A stretch of 64,000 nucleotides of DNA from DATBHW01 sp035307385 (GTDB taxonomy: Bacteria > Chloroflexota > Ktedonobacteria > Ktedonobacterales > DATBGS01), in the NCBI GenBank assembly GCA_035307385.1, contig DATGID010000004.1:24380-88379 (forward strand). Reading direction: 5' to 3'. Below are positions 42,641 to 52,074 of the stretch, one piece after another. Under the pieces are notes generated by a model that saw nothing but the letters and a program-made list of their open reading frames with translations, made no database searches and had not been told where the DNA came from. The position numbers were made by a program, and so were the translations under genes. Position 1 is the stretch's first letter; every line of letters starts with the position of its first letter.

Positions 42641-44089
42641 TTAACGTGGCCGCCACACCTGCACCCCATACGCCGCCAAATCCAGCGTAAAGGGCGCGCC
42701 CGCCCGGCCTTCTTCGCCTTTGGCGACGCTGGCCCCGCTGAACACTTCGCGAGCCGACAGCAACGGAGCCTGGAACAGACCATCCGGCAGCGTGATGGTC
42801 ACCTGCGACGCATGCGCCGCGTAATTGACCACCACCAGCCGCCAGTCGTCTCCCATCGTCCAGACAAACGCCAGCACAGCCTCGCCGGTTCCATCGAGCG
42901 GCGTAAAACAGCCATCGCGAAAGATCGGCTGGCTGGCTTCGCCCAACAGCGCCCGATAGAACGGCTCGATCAGCAAGTCCGTTGCCTCTTCCAGCCATCT
43001 ACCAAGCTGCACCGGCGTTTTCACATGCCACCCGGCAAGCTGCCCTTCATACAGCAAGCTCGCGCCCGGAATGAGCAGACTGATTGCCGCCGCCGCCAGA
43101 CTGCGCTCTGCGCCGAACGCCTCCACAGCGCGCGCCTCGTCGTGGTTCTCGACAAAATGGACCTGCCGCGCCAGCACCTCTGGCGGCCTGCGCAGCGCCT
43201 GGCGCACCGCCTCCATCTGGCTGCCGCGCAGCCAATCATATAAGTCCTTATCATAGGTATAATCGAAGCCCAACGCCAGCAATTCCGGTTCGGTGCCCCA
43301 GTATGCCTCGGCCAGAAAGAGAAAATCGGGATGCGCCGCTTTAATGGCAGGAATCACTTCAGCCCAGAACTCTGGCCCCGGCGGCTCGCCCGCAAACGCG
43401 CCCCACGTGCTGGCAAACACGCGGTTCAGCAGCAGCATCGCCATATCGCAGCGCACCCCATCGCACTGATTGGCAATATCTGCGAGCGTGCTGCGCGTCA
43501 ACTCGCGGGCTGTGGGAGCAAAAGCGTTGATCTGCGTGGTATCAATCCAGGCGGGGAAATACGGGTCGCGCCCATGCGCCACCACATCGCCGCGCGGCCC
43601 GCTAAAAAACGTCGCCAGGTCGGCGGCCAGCGCGTTGGCGTCGCCATGCACCAGCGCGTCGGGATGCGTCGTCAGCCAGGGATGGTCAACGGCCACATGG
43701 TTGGGCACATAATCCAACAGCAGGCCCATGCCACGCCGGGCAAGTTCGGCCCGGCACGCCGCCAGGCCCTCTGGCCCACCCAGAAACTCATCGACCACAT
43801 AGCGATGAATGGCATACGCCGACCCCACCACATCGGCGGGAGTCAGATCGGGCAGCGCGGACCGATACTCCGCCAGCGTTTGGGGTCGCTGCGCCAGCGC
43901 CAGCGCCGTCGGGCTGCGCTCCCAGACGCCCATCAACCAGATGGCTTCGAAGCCCCACGCCGCCAGCGCGTCATACACTTCTGCCGGAACAGATGCCAGG
44001 CTAATAGGCCGGTTGTACTCGCGGCTCAGGGCCGTCAGCCAGGGCCAGGTGTTGATCTCGTAGATCAGAGGATGCGTGCGTATCCTCAA
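42641..44089 (-). CDS. GH13 alpha-amylase-family enzyme
   Basis: A 482-residue glycoside hydrolase or transglycosylase of family GH13, acting on alpha-glucans or related sugars. The four conserved regions are visible: DYVPNH (126-131), GVRCDMA with nucleophile D215, AEAYW with acid/base E261, and ENHDE with D317. No signal peptide is present, so it is probably cytoplasmic. The TTG at 44089 has AGGAGG nine bases upstream and is preferred; an ATG at 44113 overlaps the regulator stop. Coupled to the LysR gene ahead of it. The exact substrate is unknown. Confidence 0.88.
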   Translation of the reverse strand: MRIRTHPLIYEINTWPWLTALSREYNRPISLASVPAEVYDALAAWGFEAIWLMGVWERSPTALALAQRPQTLAEYRSALPDLTPADVVGSAYAIHRYVVDEFLGGPEGLAACRAELARRGMGLLLDYVPNHVAVDHPWLTTHPDALVHGDANALAADLATFFSGPRGDVVAHGRDPYFPAWIDTTQINAFAPTARELTRSTLADIANQCDGVRCDMAMLLLNRVFASTWGAFAGEPPGPEFWAEVIPAIKAAHPDFLFLAEAYWGTEPELLALGFDYTYDKDLYDWLRGSQMEAVRQALRRPPEVLARQVHFVENHDEARAVEAFGAERSLAAAAISLLIPGASLLYEGQLAGWHVKTPVQLGRWLEEATDLLIEPFYRALLGEASQPIFRDGCFTPLDGTGEAVLAFVWTMGDDWRLVVVNYAAHASQVTITLPDGLFQAPLLSAREVFSGASVAKGEEGRAGAPFTLDLAAYGVQVWRPR

Positions 44090-44112
44090 TGAAAGAGTCC
44101 TCCTTGCCAACA

Positions 44113-45033
44113 TCAATGCGCAAACTTTGCCACCCGCATCGCCTCATCGCGATACATCAAGAAGAAATTCCAGAGCGCCAGCGCCGAAGCGGAAGGCCGC
44201 CTGCCGCGCCGCCGCACCAGCGACCAATGCCGCCGCACGGGAAAGCCCACCGCGTCCAGAATGACCAGCCGCCCGGCCATCAACTCAAGCTCCAGCGCGC
44301 GCAGGGGCATGATGGCAATGCCCAGGTCAGCCGCAACCGCTTGCTTGATCGCGCCGCTGCTGCGCAGTTCCATGCCCACGTGGATTTGCGCGCCCTTGCC
44401 GTGAATCAGCCGCTCGACATCGGTTCTGGTGCCGGAACCGGCCTCGCGCAGCAAAAAGACCTCCTTGGTCAGTTCCTCCAGCGGGATATTCTTCACACCG
44501 GCCAGTCGATGGCGCGGCGAGGCGATCACCACCAGTTCATTGGGCACGAACTCGGCCACTTCCAGATCATGGGTATCTTCGATCAAGCCCATCACCGCCA
44601 TATCCACTTCATCGTTCAGCAAGCGCTCTTGCACCGTGAAGCGATTGACGACATCCAGCGTCAGCTTCACATTGGGGTTCTGACGATGGAACGCGCCCAG
44701 CACCGAGGGCACAATATAAATGCCTGCCGTGGTGCTGGCAGCAATCTTCACCGTGCCGCGCCGCCCGCCGCCCAAGTCCTCCAGCACAAGCTGGGCCTCG
44801 TCCATGATGGCAAAGATGCGCTCGCTGTAGGCCAGCAGTTCGCGCCCGGCCTCCGTCAAGCGCAGCGTGCGGCCAGCTTTTTCAAAGAGCGGCAGGCCCA
44901 CGCTCTTTTCCAGCGCCTTGACCTGCAAGGACACCCCCGGCTGGCTCAGATAGAGCGCGTCAGCGGCGCGGGAATAGCTGCGCTGCTGCGCGACCGTCTG
45001 GAAGATGCGCAGTTGATGCAAATTGATAAGCAT
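44113..45033 (-). CDS. LysR-family transcriptional regulator
   Basis: A 306-residue regulator. The N-terminal winged helix includes LRIFQTVAQQRSYSRAADALYLSQPGVSLQVKALEKSVGLPLFEK. A periplasmic-binding-protein-like effector domain fills about 92-306, with overall similarity to CbbR/CysL-type members. It is divergent from aceA, and the gap contains a typical LysR inverted repeat, so control of isocitrate lyase is likely. The GH13 gene follows immediately. Confidence 0.92.
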   Translation of the reverse strand: MLINLHQLRIFQTVAQQRSYSRAADALYLSQPGVSLQVKALEKSVGLPLFEKAGRTLRLTEAGRELLAYSERIFAIMDEAQLVLEDLGGGRRGTVKIAASTTAGIYIVPSVLGAFHRQNPNVKLTLDVVNRFTVQERLLNDEVDMAVMGLIEDTHDLEVAEFVPNELVVIASPRHRLAGVKNIPLEELTKEVFLLREAGSGTRTDVERLIHGKGAQIHVGMELRSSGAIKQAVAADLGIAIMPLRALELELMAGRLVILDAVGFPVRRHWSLVRRRGRRPSASALALWNFFLMYRDEAMRVAKFAH

Positions 45034-45280
45034 TTACTTCCCCTTATCCCATGATAAGAAAGTGGTAACAGAAATTATACCGAATCAACGCCACTGCGCG
45101 CATCGATAAACGACGCTTTATGCTCCCATTAAGAAACTTGTATGGGCATTATACACCAGTCGGAGGGCGCTTCTTCATGAAGCGGCATGACATATGCAAT
45201 CGCATCGCGCCAGGCTCAGTCAGGCTTCCAGTATAGGACGTTTTAAAGCACGAGAAGCGTAGGGAGTCGCACGTATAAAT

Positions 45281-45305
45281 AATGCTTTCATATCCAATAA
45301 GCATT
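45281..45305. promoter_or_regulatory. LysR-type T-N11-A operator between the regulator and aceA
   Basis: AATGCTT (45281-45287) and AAGCATT (45299-45305) form a perfect 7-bp dyad with an 11-nt centre, the T-N11-A format of LysR sites. A further AAGCATT half-site overlaps the regulator's own start (45028-45034), which suggests autoregulation. The 408-bp gap (45034-45441) contains no other gene. Confidence 0.75.
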
Positions 45306-45441
45306 TCAATCTTGTATTTATATGAAGTATCTGTTATGTAATAAAGTAGAGAACGTTGTGTGCCCGCTGCTTGGGCGCGAGCGGGCCAGTATGAGGCAAT
45401 TGCCTTGCAGCGTCGCAAAGCAAGAAAGGATCAATCAACAC

Positions 45442-46716
45442 ATGAGTCAAAGTGCCTTTGAACTGGCTAAGAGTTGGAAAGAAGACCCTCGGTGGGAGGG
45501 CATCACTCGCCCGTACTCTGCTGAAGATGTCGTGCGTCTGCGTGGTTCCGTTCAGATCGAGCACACCCTGGCCCGCCTGGGCGCGCTGCGGCTTTGGGCG
45601 CTGCTGCATACCGAGCCGTATGTTGCCTCCCTTGGAGCGCTCACCGGCAACCAGGCCATGCAGCAGGTGAAGGCAGGCTTGAAAGCCATCTACTTGAGTG
45701 GCTGGCAGGTGGCGGCTGATGCTAACCTCGCCGGGCAGATGTATCCCGACCAGAGCCTTTATCCCGCCAACAGTGTTCCCCAGGTCGTGCGCCGCATCAA
45801 TCAGGCATTGCAGCGCGCCGACCAGATTCACCACGCGGAAGGCAAGAACGGCGTCCACTGGTTTGCGCCGATTGTTGCCGACGCCGAAGCAGGCTTTGGC
45901 GGCCCGCTCAATGTCTTCGAGATCATGAAAGCCATGATCGAAGCCGGAGCCGCTGGCGTGCACTTCGAGGACCAGCTTGCCTCTGAAAAGAAGTGCGGCC
46001 ACATGGGCGGCAAAGTCCTCGTGCCCACGGCCGCAGCCATCAAGCACCTCGTTGCGGCGCGGCTGGCCGCCGACGTGATGGGCGTGCCCACGCTCGTTAT
46101 CGCCCGCACCGATGCCAACGGCGCGCAGTTGATTACCAGCGACGTGGACCCGCGCGACCATCGCTTCCTGACTGGCGAGCGCACCAGCGAGGGCTTCTAT
46201 CGCATGCATGCCGGATTGGATACCGCCATCGCTCGCGGTCTGGCCTACGCGCCCTACAGCGACCTGATCTGGTGCGAAACCTCCGAGCCGAACATCGAGG
46301 AAGCGCGCCGCTTTGCCGCCGCCATCCACGAGCAATTCCCCGGCAAGCTGCTGGCCTATAACTGCTCGCCGTCCTTCAACTGGCAGAAGAAGCTCGACGC
46401 GCAGACCATCGCCACCTTCCAGCAGCAAATTGCCGCGATGGGCTATAAGTTCCAGTTCGTCACGCTGGCGGGTTTCCACGCCCTCAACTACGGCATGTTC
46501 GACCTGGCAAGCGAATACCGCACGCGCGGCATGGAGGCATACTCCGAACTGCAACAGGCCGAGTTCGCCCGCGAGGCCGATGGCTACACGGCCACCAAGC
46601 ACCAGCGCGAAGTTGGCACCGGCTACTTCGACGAAGTGGCAACCGTCATTTCAGGCGGCGAAGCCTCCACGCTGGCGCTGACCGGCTCGACGGAGTTGGC
46701 CCAATTCCACGCTTGA
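45442..46716 (+). CDS. aceA: Isocitrate lyase
   Basis: Splits isocitrate to succinate and glyoxylate, first step of the glyoxylate shunt. The product is 424 residues, close to the usual 430. The catalytic K184-C185-G186-H187 signature is intact. Further family patterns include VADAEAGFGG, VIARTDANGA, and WCETSEPN with active-site residues. The ATG at 45442 is chosen because the conserved part starts there and AAGGA lies upstream. The glyoxylate it makes is used by malate synthase 217 bp downstream. A LysR gene is divergent. Confidence 0.97.
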   Translation: MSQSAFELAKSWKEDPRWEGITRPYSAEDVVRLRGSVQIEHTLARLGALRLWALLHTEPYVASLGALTGNQAMQQVKAGLKAIYLSGWQVAADANLAGQMYPDQSLYPANSVPQVVRRINQALQRADQIHHAEGKNGVHWFAPIVADAEAGFGGPLNVFEIMKAMIEAGAAGVHFEDQLASEKKCGHMGGKVLVPTAAAIKHLVAARLAADVMGVPTLVIARTDANGAQLITSDVDPRDHRFLTGERTSEGFYRMHAGLDTAIARGLAYAPYSDLIWCETSEPNIEEARRFAAAIHEQFPGKLLAYNCSPSFNWQKKLDAQTIATFQQQIAAMGYKFQFVTLAGFHALNYGMFDLASEYRTRGMEAYSELQQAEFAREADGYTATKHQREVGTGYFDEVATVISGGEASTLALTGSTELAQFHA

Positions 46717-46722
46717 GCACAT

Positions 46723-46833
46723 TCGTAGCGCCGCCTTCCAGGCGGCAAATCGTTCGAGCGCCGCAGCAAAGCACTCCAACCAGTAACGTTCGCGCAGGCG
46801 CAGCGGTTAGCCGCCTGGAAGGCGGCGCTACGA
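46723..46833. repeat. GC-rich palindromic element, copy 2
   Basis: Perfect 24-bp inverted repeat (46723-46746 with 46810-46833) around a 63-nt centre. It shares GTAGCGCCGCC and GGCGGC with copy 1 at 2365-2480. It lies between aceA and aceB and may terminate or protect the aceA transcript. Confidence 0.85.
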
Positions 46834-46850
46834 GCGCATATCCTATACCA

Positions 46851-46883
46851 TATAATAGATACCGGAGCAATGGTCGCTCCGGT
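46851..46883 (+). promoter_or_regulatory. Possible aceB promoter -10 and leader hairpin
   Basis: TATAAT is at 46851-46856 with no clear -35. A hairpin ACCGGAGC/GCTCCGGT (46861-46883, 7-nt loop) begins at about the expected transcription start. It could stabilise the aceB mRNA or end the aceA transcript. Confidence 0.5.
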
Positions 46884-46932
46884 ATCTTCCCTTGTCTGAG
46901 AAGCGCCTGTGCTGGCAAGAAAGAAGCAACGC

Positions 46933-48543
46933 ATGGCTACATCTTCCGAACTCCAACGCTCCCTGGATGGGGTTGAGATCACCGGCCCCGTCTCTCCAGC
47001 CTTTGCCGAAATCCTCACCCCGGACGCCCTGGGCTTTGTTGCCACGCTGGCCCGCGCATTCGAAGGGCGGCGCGAAAAGCTGCTGCAAGCGCGCGCCGAG
47101 CGGCAGGCCAGAATCGACGCGGGCCAACTGCCCGACTTCTTGCCCGAAACCGCCTCGATTCGCAGCAGCGAGTGGACCATCGCGCCCACGCCCGCCGACC
47201 TACAAGACCGCCGCGTCGAAATCACCGGGCCGGTGGAACGCAAGATGATGATTAACGCCCTCAATTCCGGCGCGAAGGTCTTCATGGCCGACTTCGAGGA
47301 CGCCCACGCCCCCACCTGGGCGGCAACCATCGAAGGGCAGATCAATCTGCGCGATGCCGTCAACCGCACCATCAGCTATGTCAGCCCGGAGGGCAAGCAC
47401 TATCGGCTGAACGAACAGATTGCCACTCTGCTGGTGCGCCCGCGTGGCTGGCATCTGCTGGAAAAGCATATGCGCGTCGATGGCAAGCCCGTCTCAGCGG
47501 GCCTCTTCGACTTTGGGCTGGGCTTCTTCCACAACGCCAGAACGCTGCTCGACAAGGGCACCGGCCCCTATTACTACTTGCCGAAGATGGAAAGCCACCT
47601 GGAGGCGCGGCTCTGGAACGATACCTTTGTGCTGGCGCAGGACACGCTGGGCATTCCGCAGGGGACCATCAAAGCCACGGTGCTGATCGAAACCATCCTG
47701 GCCGCCTTCGAGATGGACGAGATTTTGTATGAACTGCGCAACCATTCGGCGGGGCTGAACTGTGGCCGCTGGGACTACATCTTCAGCGCCATCAAGAAGC
47801 GCCGCCACGACCCCAGCTTCATCCTGCCTGATCGCGCGCTGGTGACGATGACCACGCATTTTATGCACTCGTATTCGCTGCTGCTCATCCAGACGTGCCA
47901 CCGCCGCAACGCGCACGCTATGGGCGGCATGGCGGCGCAGATTCCCATTAAGAACGACCCGCAGGCCAACGAAGCCGCCATGGAAAAAGTGCGCGCCGAC
48001 AAAGTGCGCGAGGCCAACGACGGCCACGACGGCACCTGGGTTGCGCACCCTGGCCTGGTCGCCACGGCGCTGGAGGCGTTCGACGCGGTGATGCCGCAGG
48101 CCAACCAGATTGACCGCAAGCGCGAAGATGTGCACGTCGCCGCCGCCGATCTGCTGGCCGTGCCCGAAGGGCCGATCACGGAAGAGGGTCTGCGCACCAA
48201 TATTCGCGTTGGTGTGCAATACCTGGAAGCCTGGCTGGGCGGGCTGGGCTGCGTGCCGCTGTATAACCTGATGGAAGACGCCGCCACCGCCGAAATCTCC
48301 AGGGCGCAGGTCTGGCAGTGGATTCGCCATCCCAGGGGCGTGTTGAGCGATGGCCGCAAGGTGACCATCGATCTCTTCCGGCAGATGCTCGGCGAAGAGA
48401 TGGAGAAGATCAAGGCCATCGTTGGCGCGGAGGCATACGACGCGCGGCACTATCGGCAGGCCACCGAGATTTTTGACCGCATCACTACCAGCGATCAGTT
48501 CGTCGAGTTCCTCACGCTGCCCGCTTACGACTATCTGGACTGA
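46933..48543 (+). CDS. aceB: Malate synthase A
   Basis: Condenses glyoxylate with acetyl-CoA to malate, completing the glyoxylate shunt begun by aceA. The product is 536 residues, the usual length for the A isoform (about 530). Family patterns include KVFMADFEDAHAPTW, LVRPRGWHL, LPKMESHLEARLW and DGTWVAHPGLV. The ATG at 46933 is the likely start, although its ribosome site is weak; a GTG at 46909 adds eight residues. The fumarase and isocitrate lyase in this window feed the same pathway. Confidence 0.96.
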   Translation: MATSSELQRSLDGVEITGPVSPAFAEILTPDALGFVATLARAFEGRREKLLQARAERQARIDAGQLPDFLPETASIRSSEWTIAPTPADLQDRRVEITGPVERKMMINALNSGAKVFMADFEDAHAPTWAATIEGQINLRDAVNRTISYVSPEGKHYRLNEQIATLLVRPRGWHLLEKHMRVDGKPVSAGLFDFGLGFFHNARTLLDKGTGPYYYLPKMESHLEARLWNDTFVLAQDTLGIPQGTIKATVLIETILAAFEMDEILYELRNHSAGLNCGRWDYIFSAIKKRRHDPSFILPDRALVTMTTHFMHSYSLLLIQTCHRRNAHAMGGMAAQIPIKNDPQANEAAMEKVRADKVREANDGHDGTWVAHPGLVATALEAFDAVMPQANQIDRKREDVHVAAADLLAVPEGPITEEGLRTNIRVGVQYLEAWLGGLGCVPLYNLMEDAATAEISRAQVWQWIRHPRGVLSDGRKVTIDLFRQMLGEEMEKIKAIVGAEAYDARHYRQATEIFDRITTSDQFVEFLTLPAYDYLD

Positions 48544-48545
48544 TA

Positions 48546-48697
48546 CCCCGTAGGGAGTGTAGGGACTGTAGGGACTTTATACCTCAAAAGTATGAGGAGA
48601 AGAAGAAACGTTCTCTGAATATATTAAGAAAAGATATTTCTTTGAATCTCTACTCCCTACAGTCCCTACACTCCCTATGGGGGTGACCCATTCACCC
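48546..48697. repeat. Long inverted-repeat element, copy B
   Basis: Arms 48546-48574 and 48654-48682 (29 nt) pair with a single G-T exception. The left arm is built of near-tandem TGTAGGGA units. An 80-nt AT-rich interior contains a small CCTC/GAGG hairpin. To the right, GGGTG (48681-48685) and CACCC (48693-48697) form a further hairpin, exactly as in copy A at 2982-3179. It lies directly after the aceB stop. Confidence 0.85.
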
Positions 48698-48742
48698 GAT
48701 TTCACCTGCCAGCCTCAGCAGAAGGTAGTTCGTTCGGCTTGT

Positions 48743-49190
48743 TCAGGCGAAGCACTCTTTGGCGAAGCGGCGCAGCGCCTCCGGATTCGTACCATCGAGG
48801 AACCGCACCACCAATTCCTGCACGCCTGCCGCTTCATAGGCTGCTATCCACTGGCGAATCGTGTCGGGGCTGCCAATCAGAGATGTAGGGATGAGTTCGC
48901 CCAACCTGGCTCTGTGCTCAGCAGGAACCAGCGCCAGGGTCTCCTCATCGCTGGCGGCCATCAGGCAGAGCGTGGATGACGTGCAGCGAATGCGCTCGTA
49001 ATCTCGGCCCAGCGCCTGGCAGTGCTGTTGCAAGACGGCCAGCTTCTGCTGCACGCTGGCGGGGTCATCGCCCACGTTGCAGGCATCGGCATACTGCGCC
49101 ACCAGCTTGAGGGTCACGCGCTCGCCATCGCCGCCAATCAGCAGCGGAATGTGCGGGCGTTGCACACCGGTGGGCAGGTTGAGACAGCTT
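48743..49190 (-). pseudogene. C-terminal fragment of an LLM-class flavin oxidoreductase
   Basis: About 149 codons match only the last half of a luciferase-like (F420-dependent, LLM class) monooxygenase, from LNLP...VQRPHIPLLIGG to the C-terminus. The family normally has 290-330 residues. Upstream the reading loses all similarity near 49190, and the frame meets a TGA about 35 nt further, without a convincing start. The N-terminal flavin-binding part is absent. It is read as a decayed remnant after deletion, although expression of a short product from the GTG at 49165 cannot be excluded. 49191-49351 holds no gene. Confidence 0.75.
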
Positions 49191-49351
49191 CGGCAGGTCG
49201 CTTTCCTCCTGATCGCTTTGCTTCATGTTCACCTATGCTTCTCTCTCGGTCCCACTCTGCTTTTTCGAGAGGTATAGCATGCGGGCCAGCAAAAAACTTC
49301 ATCTATCTTGCGCAGTTCGCCTCAAGTTACCCTTACGCATCCCAAGATGCT

Positions 49352-50176
49352 TTAAGATGCGGGGTTGCTCGACTCAACCGGCTGATGGAAGAAGCGATAG
49401 TCGCTGAAGTTGTTATGGCGCGTCGAAGTCATATCGACGTAGCCGCTGATGACCTGCTCGGCATAGGGCCGTGTGGGCAGCGTCGGCGCGGCCACCAGCC
49501 ACGAGCGCTGCCCCGGCTGATCGGCAGTATCAGCCGTCAGTTGCACGCCCAACTGGTCCATCAGCCGCATATTGCGCCGCGCCAGCGCTGGATGCGGCAC
49601 ATAGCTGTAGAGCGCGGTGTCGAGCGCGGCAAGCTGTGCCTCGATCTGCTCCGGCTGATGCCCATACCGCGCGCATCCCTCGCGCACTTCCGCCAGCAGC
49701 GCCTTCGCTGGCAGCGTGAAGATCGGCCTGAGCGCCTGGAGCAGATTCAGGCCGCGATTCAGCAGCACCAGTCGCCCGTGTTCCAACCGTTCAGCTAATG
49801 GGCTGGCGCCCTCCTGCCGTCTCACCGTTTCCAACTGGCGCGTCAATTCACCAAAAGGCAGCGTATCCAGCTTGCGCTGAAGAAACGTCACCACCCCAGC
49901 CGTCTCGCCCGCCTGCCAGTCTCGCAGCAGTTCCAGGCATTGCCGCCCTTCATAACGCCCCATCGTGCGGGGCACACTGAGCAAACCATCTTTGCATTCG
50001 CACACCCAGAGGGCATGCAAATAATGCACCGTATCAGCCACCGAAAAGCTCACCGCTGGCCGCTGCCCCTGCACGTCTTGCACATACTCAAAGCTGGTCT
50101 CAAGCTCCGGTTGCAGCCGCTCAAAAGCGGCTAGCTTTTCCGCAACCAACGCCGCCAACGCTGTGGATTGAGCCAT
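49352..50176 (-). CDS. Protein of unknown function
   Basis: A 274-residue, mostly helical and probably cytoplasmic protein with no membrane segment. Notable patches are FSVADTVHYLHALWVCECKDG (residues about 42-63), TMGRYEGRQCLELLRDW and a charged helical middle. CAGGAGG lies ahead of the ATG at 50176; the longer frame to 50329 lacks support. The VADTVHYLH patch is vaguely like DinB/DUF664 four-helix proteins, but the metal ligands are not convincing. I do not recognise the family. 50177-50469 shows no further gene. Confidence 0.7.
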   Translation of the reverse strand: MAQSTALAALVAEKLAAFERLQPELETSFEYVQDVQGQRPAVSFSVADTVHYLHALWVCECKDGLLSVPRTMGRYEGRQCLELLRDWQAGETAGVVTFLQRKLDTLPFGELTRQLETVRRQEGASPLAERLEHGRLVLLNRGLNLLQALRPIFTLPAKALLAEVREGCARYGHQPEQIEAQLAALDTALYSYVPHPALARRNMRLMDQLGVQLTADTADQPGQRSWLVAAPTLPTRPYAEQVISGYVDMTSTRHNNFSDYRFFHQPVESSNPAS

Positions 50177-50469
50177 GATCTCACCTCCTGAAGCCGCTTG
50201 AGCGAAGCTCATCCAAAAGACTATGCAGATAGGGTATACTATAGCCGAACGCTGACGCGAAAGGATGACAGGTTTTGACACATGCTGATATATTTCTCTT
50301 CCCTGCACAACCTGGACCCTGCGTCGCACGTAGAATCACTTGACTATTACGCATTTTAGATGCCGGTTCCCCTGGAGGCTTCGCCGCTGGCAGAAAGGTC
50401 GTGCAAACAAGACATGCCTGCCAGGCTGCCTGATGGATTTTCCAGGAAACCCGGCAGGAGAAAACATGT

Positions 50470-52056
50470 ATGTTGGAAACAGAGCCAACTCCAAGGCAGC
50501 AGAAGCAGCGCTGGTACTTCCGGCTACAGGGTCTGGCCGTCCTACGGGTATTGCAGCATCCGGCCATGTTCCGCCTCTGGTTGGCTCAAGTCATCTATCT
50601 TAGCGTGCAATCGGCGGCCAGCTATGGCATGATTGTGCGCATGACCGACGAAACCGGCTCGGCCATCCTGGTGGGCCTGGTGCTGATCGCGCTCACCTTG
50701 CCGCCGTTCTTGCTGGGCGCTCCGGCTGGCGCGCTGGTTGACCGCATGGACCGCCGCAGCGTACTCTGGATCAGCAACGTGCTGCGCGCCCTGGCGACGG
50801 CACTGTTTGTGCTGACCTTGCTGATCGCTCCCCACGCCTATTATTCCATCTATCTGCTGGCCCTTTTGTTCTCGCTGGTAGGGCTGTTCTTCACTCCCGC
50901 AGAAGGCGCGCTGATTCCCACGCTGGTGAGTGAGGCCGAACTGCTGCCCGCGCTCTCACTCTATAACCTGACGCTGAACGTCAGCCAGGCCGTGGGGCTG
51001 CTGGTGCTGGGGCCGCTGACGCTCAACCTGCTGCCGACTATCGTCATTCCGCTGGGCAGCAGCGACCATCAACTCGTCCTCTTGCCCGTCGAAACGCTCT
51101 TTGCCATCATCACCTTGTTGTATCTGGTGGCCGCCGTGCTCATCCGCAGCCTGCCCATGGGCCAGCGACCAGCCCCGCTTTCGGTAGACGTGCTGACGCA
51201 TCGCGTCGAAGACGAAGAGCGCCTGCGCGACCATCCGCTTTCCGGCCAGTCGCTGGCAAGCAACATCGAGCCGTTCATCCCCAACTGGAAGCAGATCGCC
51301 ATCGATCTGCGCGATGGCTGGCGGCTGGTGCGCGGCGACGGCACCCTCTTCGATTCGCTGCTGTATGCCTGCTTCGGCAGCCTGATGATGATGACCTTTG
51401 CCGGGCTTGCCACCATCTTTGTCGAGCGCCTGCTCAATCTTCCCAGCAAAGATACCGCGTTGATCTTCACTCCGGCTGGGCTGGGCATCGTCATTGGCTC
51501 GATCTTGATGCCCGCCATCGTGGGCCGCCTGGGGCAAACGCGCACCATCATTGTGGGCATGTTTGGCATGGCGCTGGGCATGGGTTTGCTTCCCGTTGCG
51601 CAGTATGTGGCGCGCCTGGCCGACCCGGGCGGCTGGTGGACCGAACCAACCTTCTTGCTCGCCGTCGCGGTGCTCACCACCCTGGTTGGCTTCAGCCTGG
51701 ACTTCATCATCGTGCCCGCGCAGGTCACCATGCAGGAGCGCTCGCCCGACGCGATGCGTGGGCGCGTGCTGGCGCTCTATCAAGCGCTGTTCAACGGCGG
51801 CTCCATTCCGGTGTTACTGTTCATGGGCGCGCTGGCCGACCTGCTGGGCATTGTGGCCGTGCTCTATCTGATGGCGGCCCTCAGCCTCGGCGTGGGGCTG
51901 CTCAGCATCTTGCGGGTCGTGCTGCGGGAACGCGCCAGGGTCGAGCGAGCCGCGCTGGTGGCCCGCGCGCGCAGCGGGAAGCGCCCATCGGTCCCCCAGC
52001 CCTGGATAGAAGAACGTATCAGGCCCGACGAGAAGCCTCAGGGCGCTTCGCTCTAA
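50470..52056 (+). CDS. Major facilitator superfamily exporter
   Basis: A 528-residue transporter with about twelve helices and a long central cytoplasmic loop (about 215-290). The opening LQHPAMFRLWLAQVIYLSVQSAASYGMIV and GAPAGALVDRMDRRSV match the MFS/enterobactin-exporter (EntS, MFS_3) group that exports drugs or siderophores. The N-terminal 30 residues and the C-terminal 40 are cytoplasmic and charged. AGGAG lies nine bases ahead of the ATG. No regulator is adjacent, and the substrate is unknown. Confidence 0.88.
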   Translation: MLETEPTPRQQKQRWYFRLQGLAVLRVLQHPAMFRLWLAQVIYLSVQSAASYGMIVRMTDETGSAILVGLVLIALTLPPFLLGAPAGALVDRMDRRSVLWISNVLRALATALFVLTLLIAPHAYYSIYLLALLFSLVGLFFTPAEGALIPTLVSEAELLPALSLYNLTLNVSQAVGLLVLGPLTLNLLPTIVIPLGSSDHQLVLLPVETLFAIITLLYLVAAVLIRSLPMGQRPAPLSVDVLTHRVEDEERLRDHPLSGQSLASNIEPFIPNWKQIAIDLRDGWRLVRGDGTLFDSLLYACFGSLMMMTFAGLATIFVERLLNLPSKDTALIFTPAGLGIVIGSILMPAIVGRLGQTRTIIVGMFGMALGMGLLPVAQYVARLADPGGWWTEPTFLLAVAVLTTLVGFSLDFIIVPAQVTMQERSPDAMRGRVLALYQALFNGGSIPVLLFMGALADLLGIVAVLYLMAALSLGVGLLSILRVVLRERARVERAALVARARSGKRPSVPQPWIEERIRPDEKPQGASL

Positions 52057-52074
52057 ACGTGCCAGGCTGCCGGG

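Noticed and set aside
42479..42998. A 213-codon minus-strand frame across the GH13 gene end
   Set aside because: It is a shadow of the GH13 gene in another frame; only the separate 41-residue frame at 42353-42478 has a ribosome site and protein-like composition.
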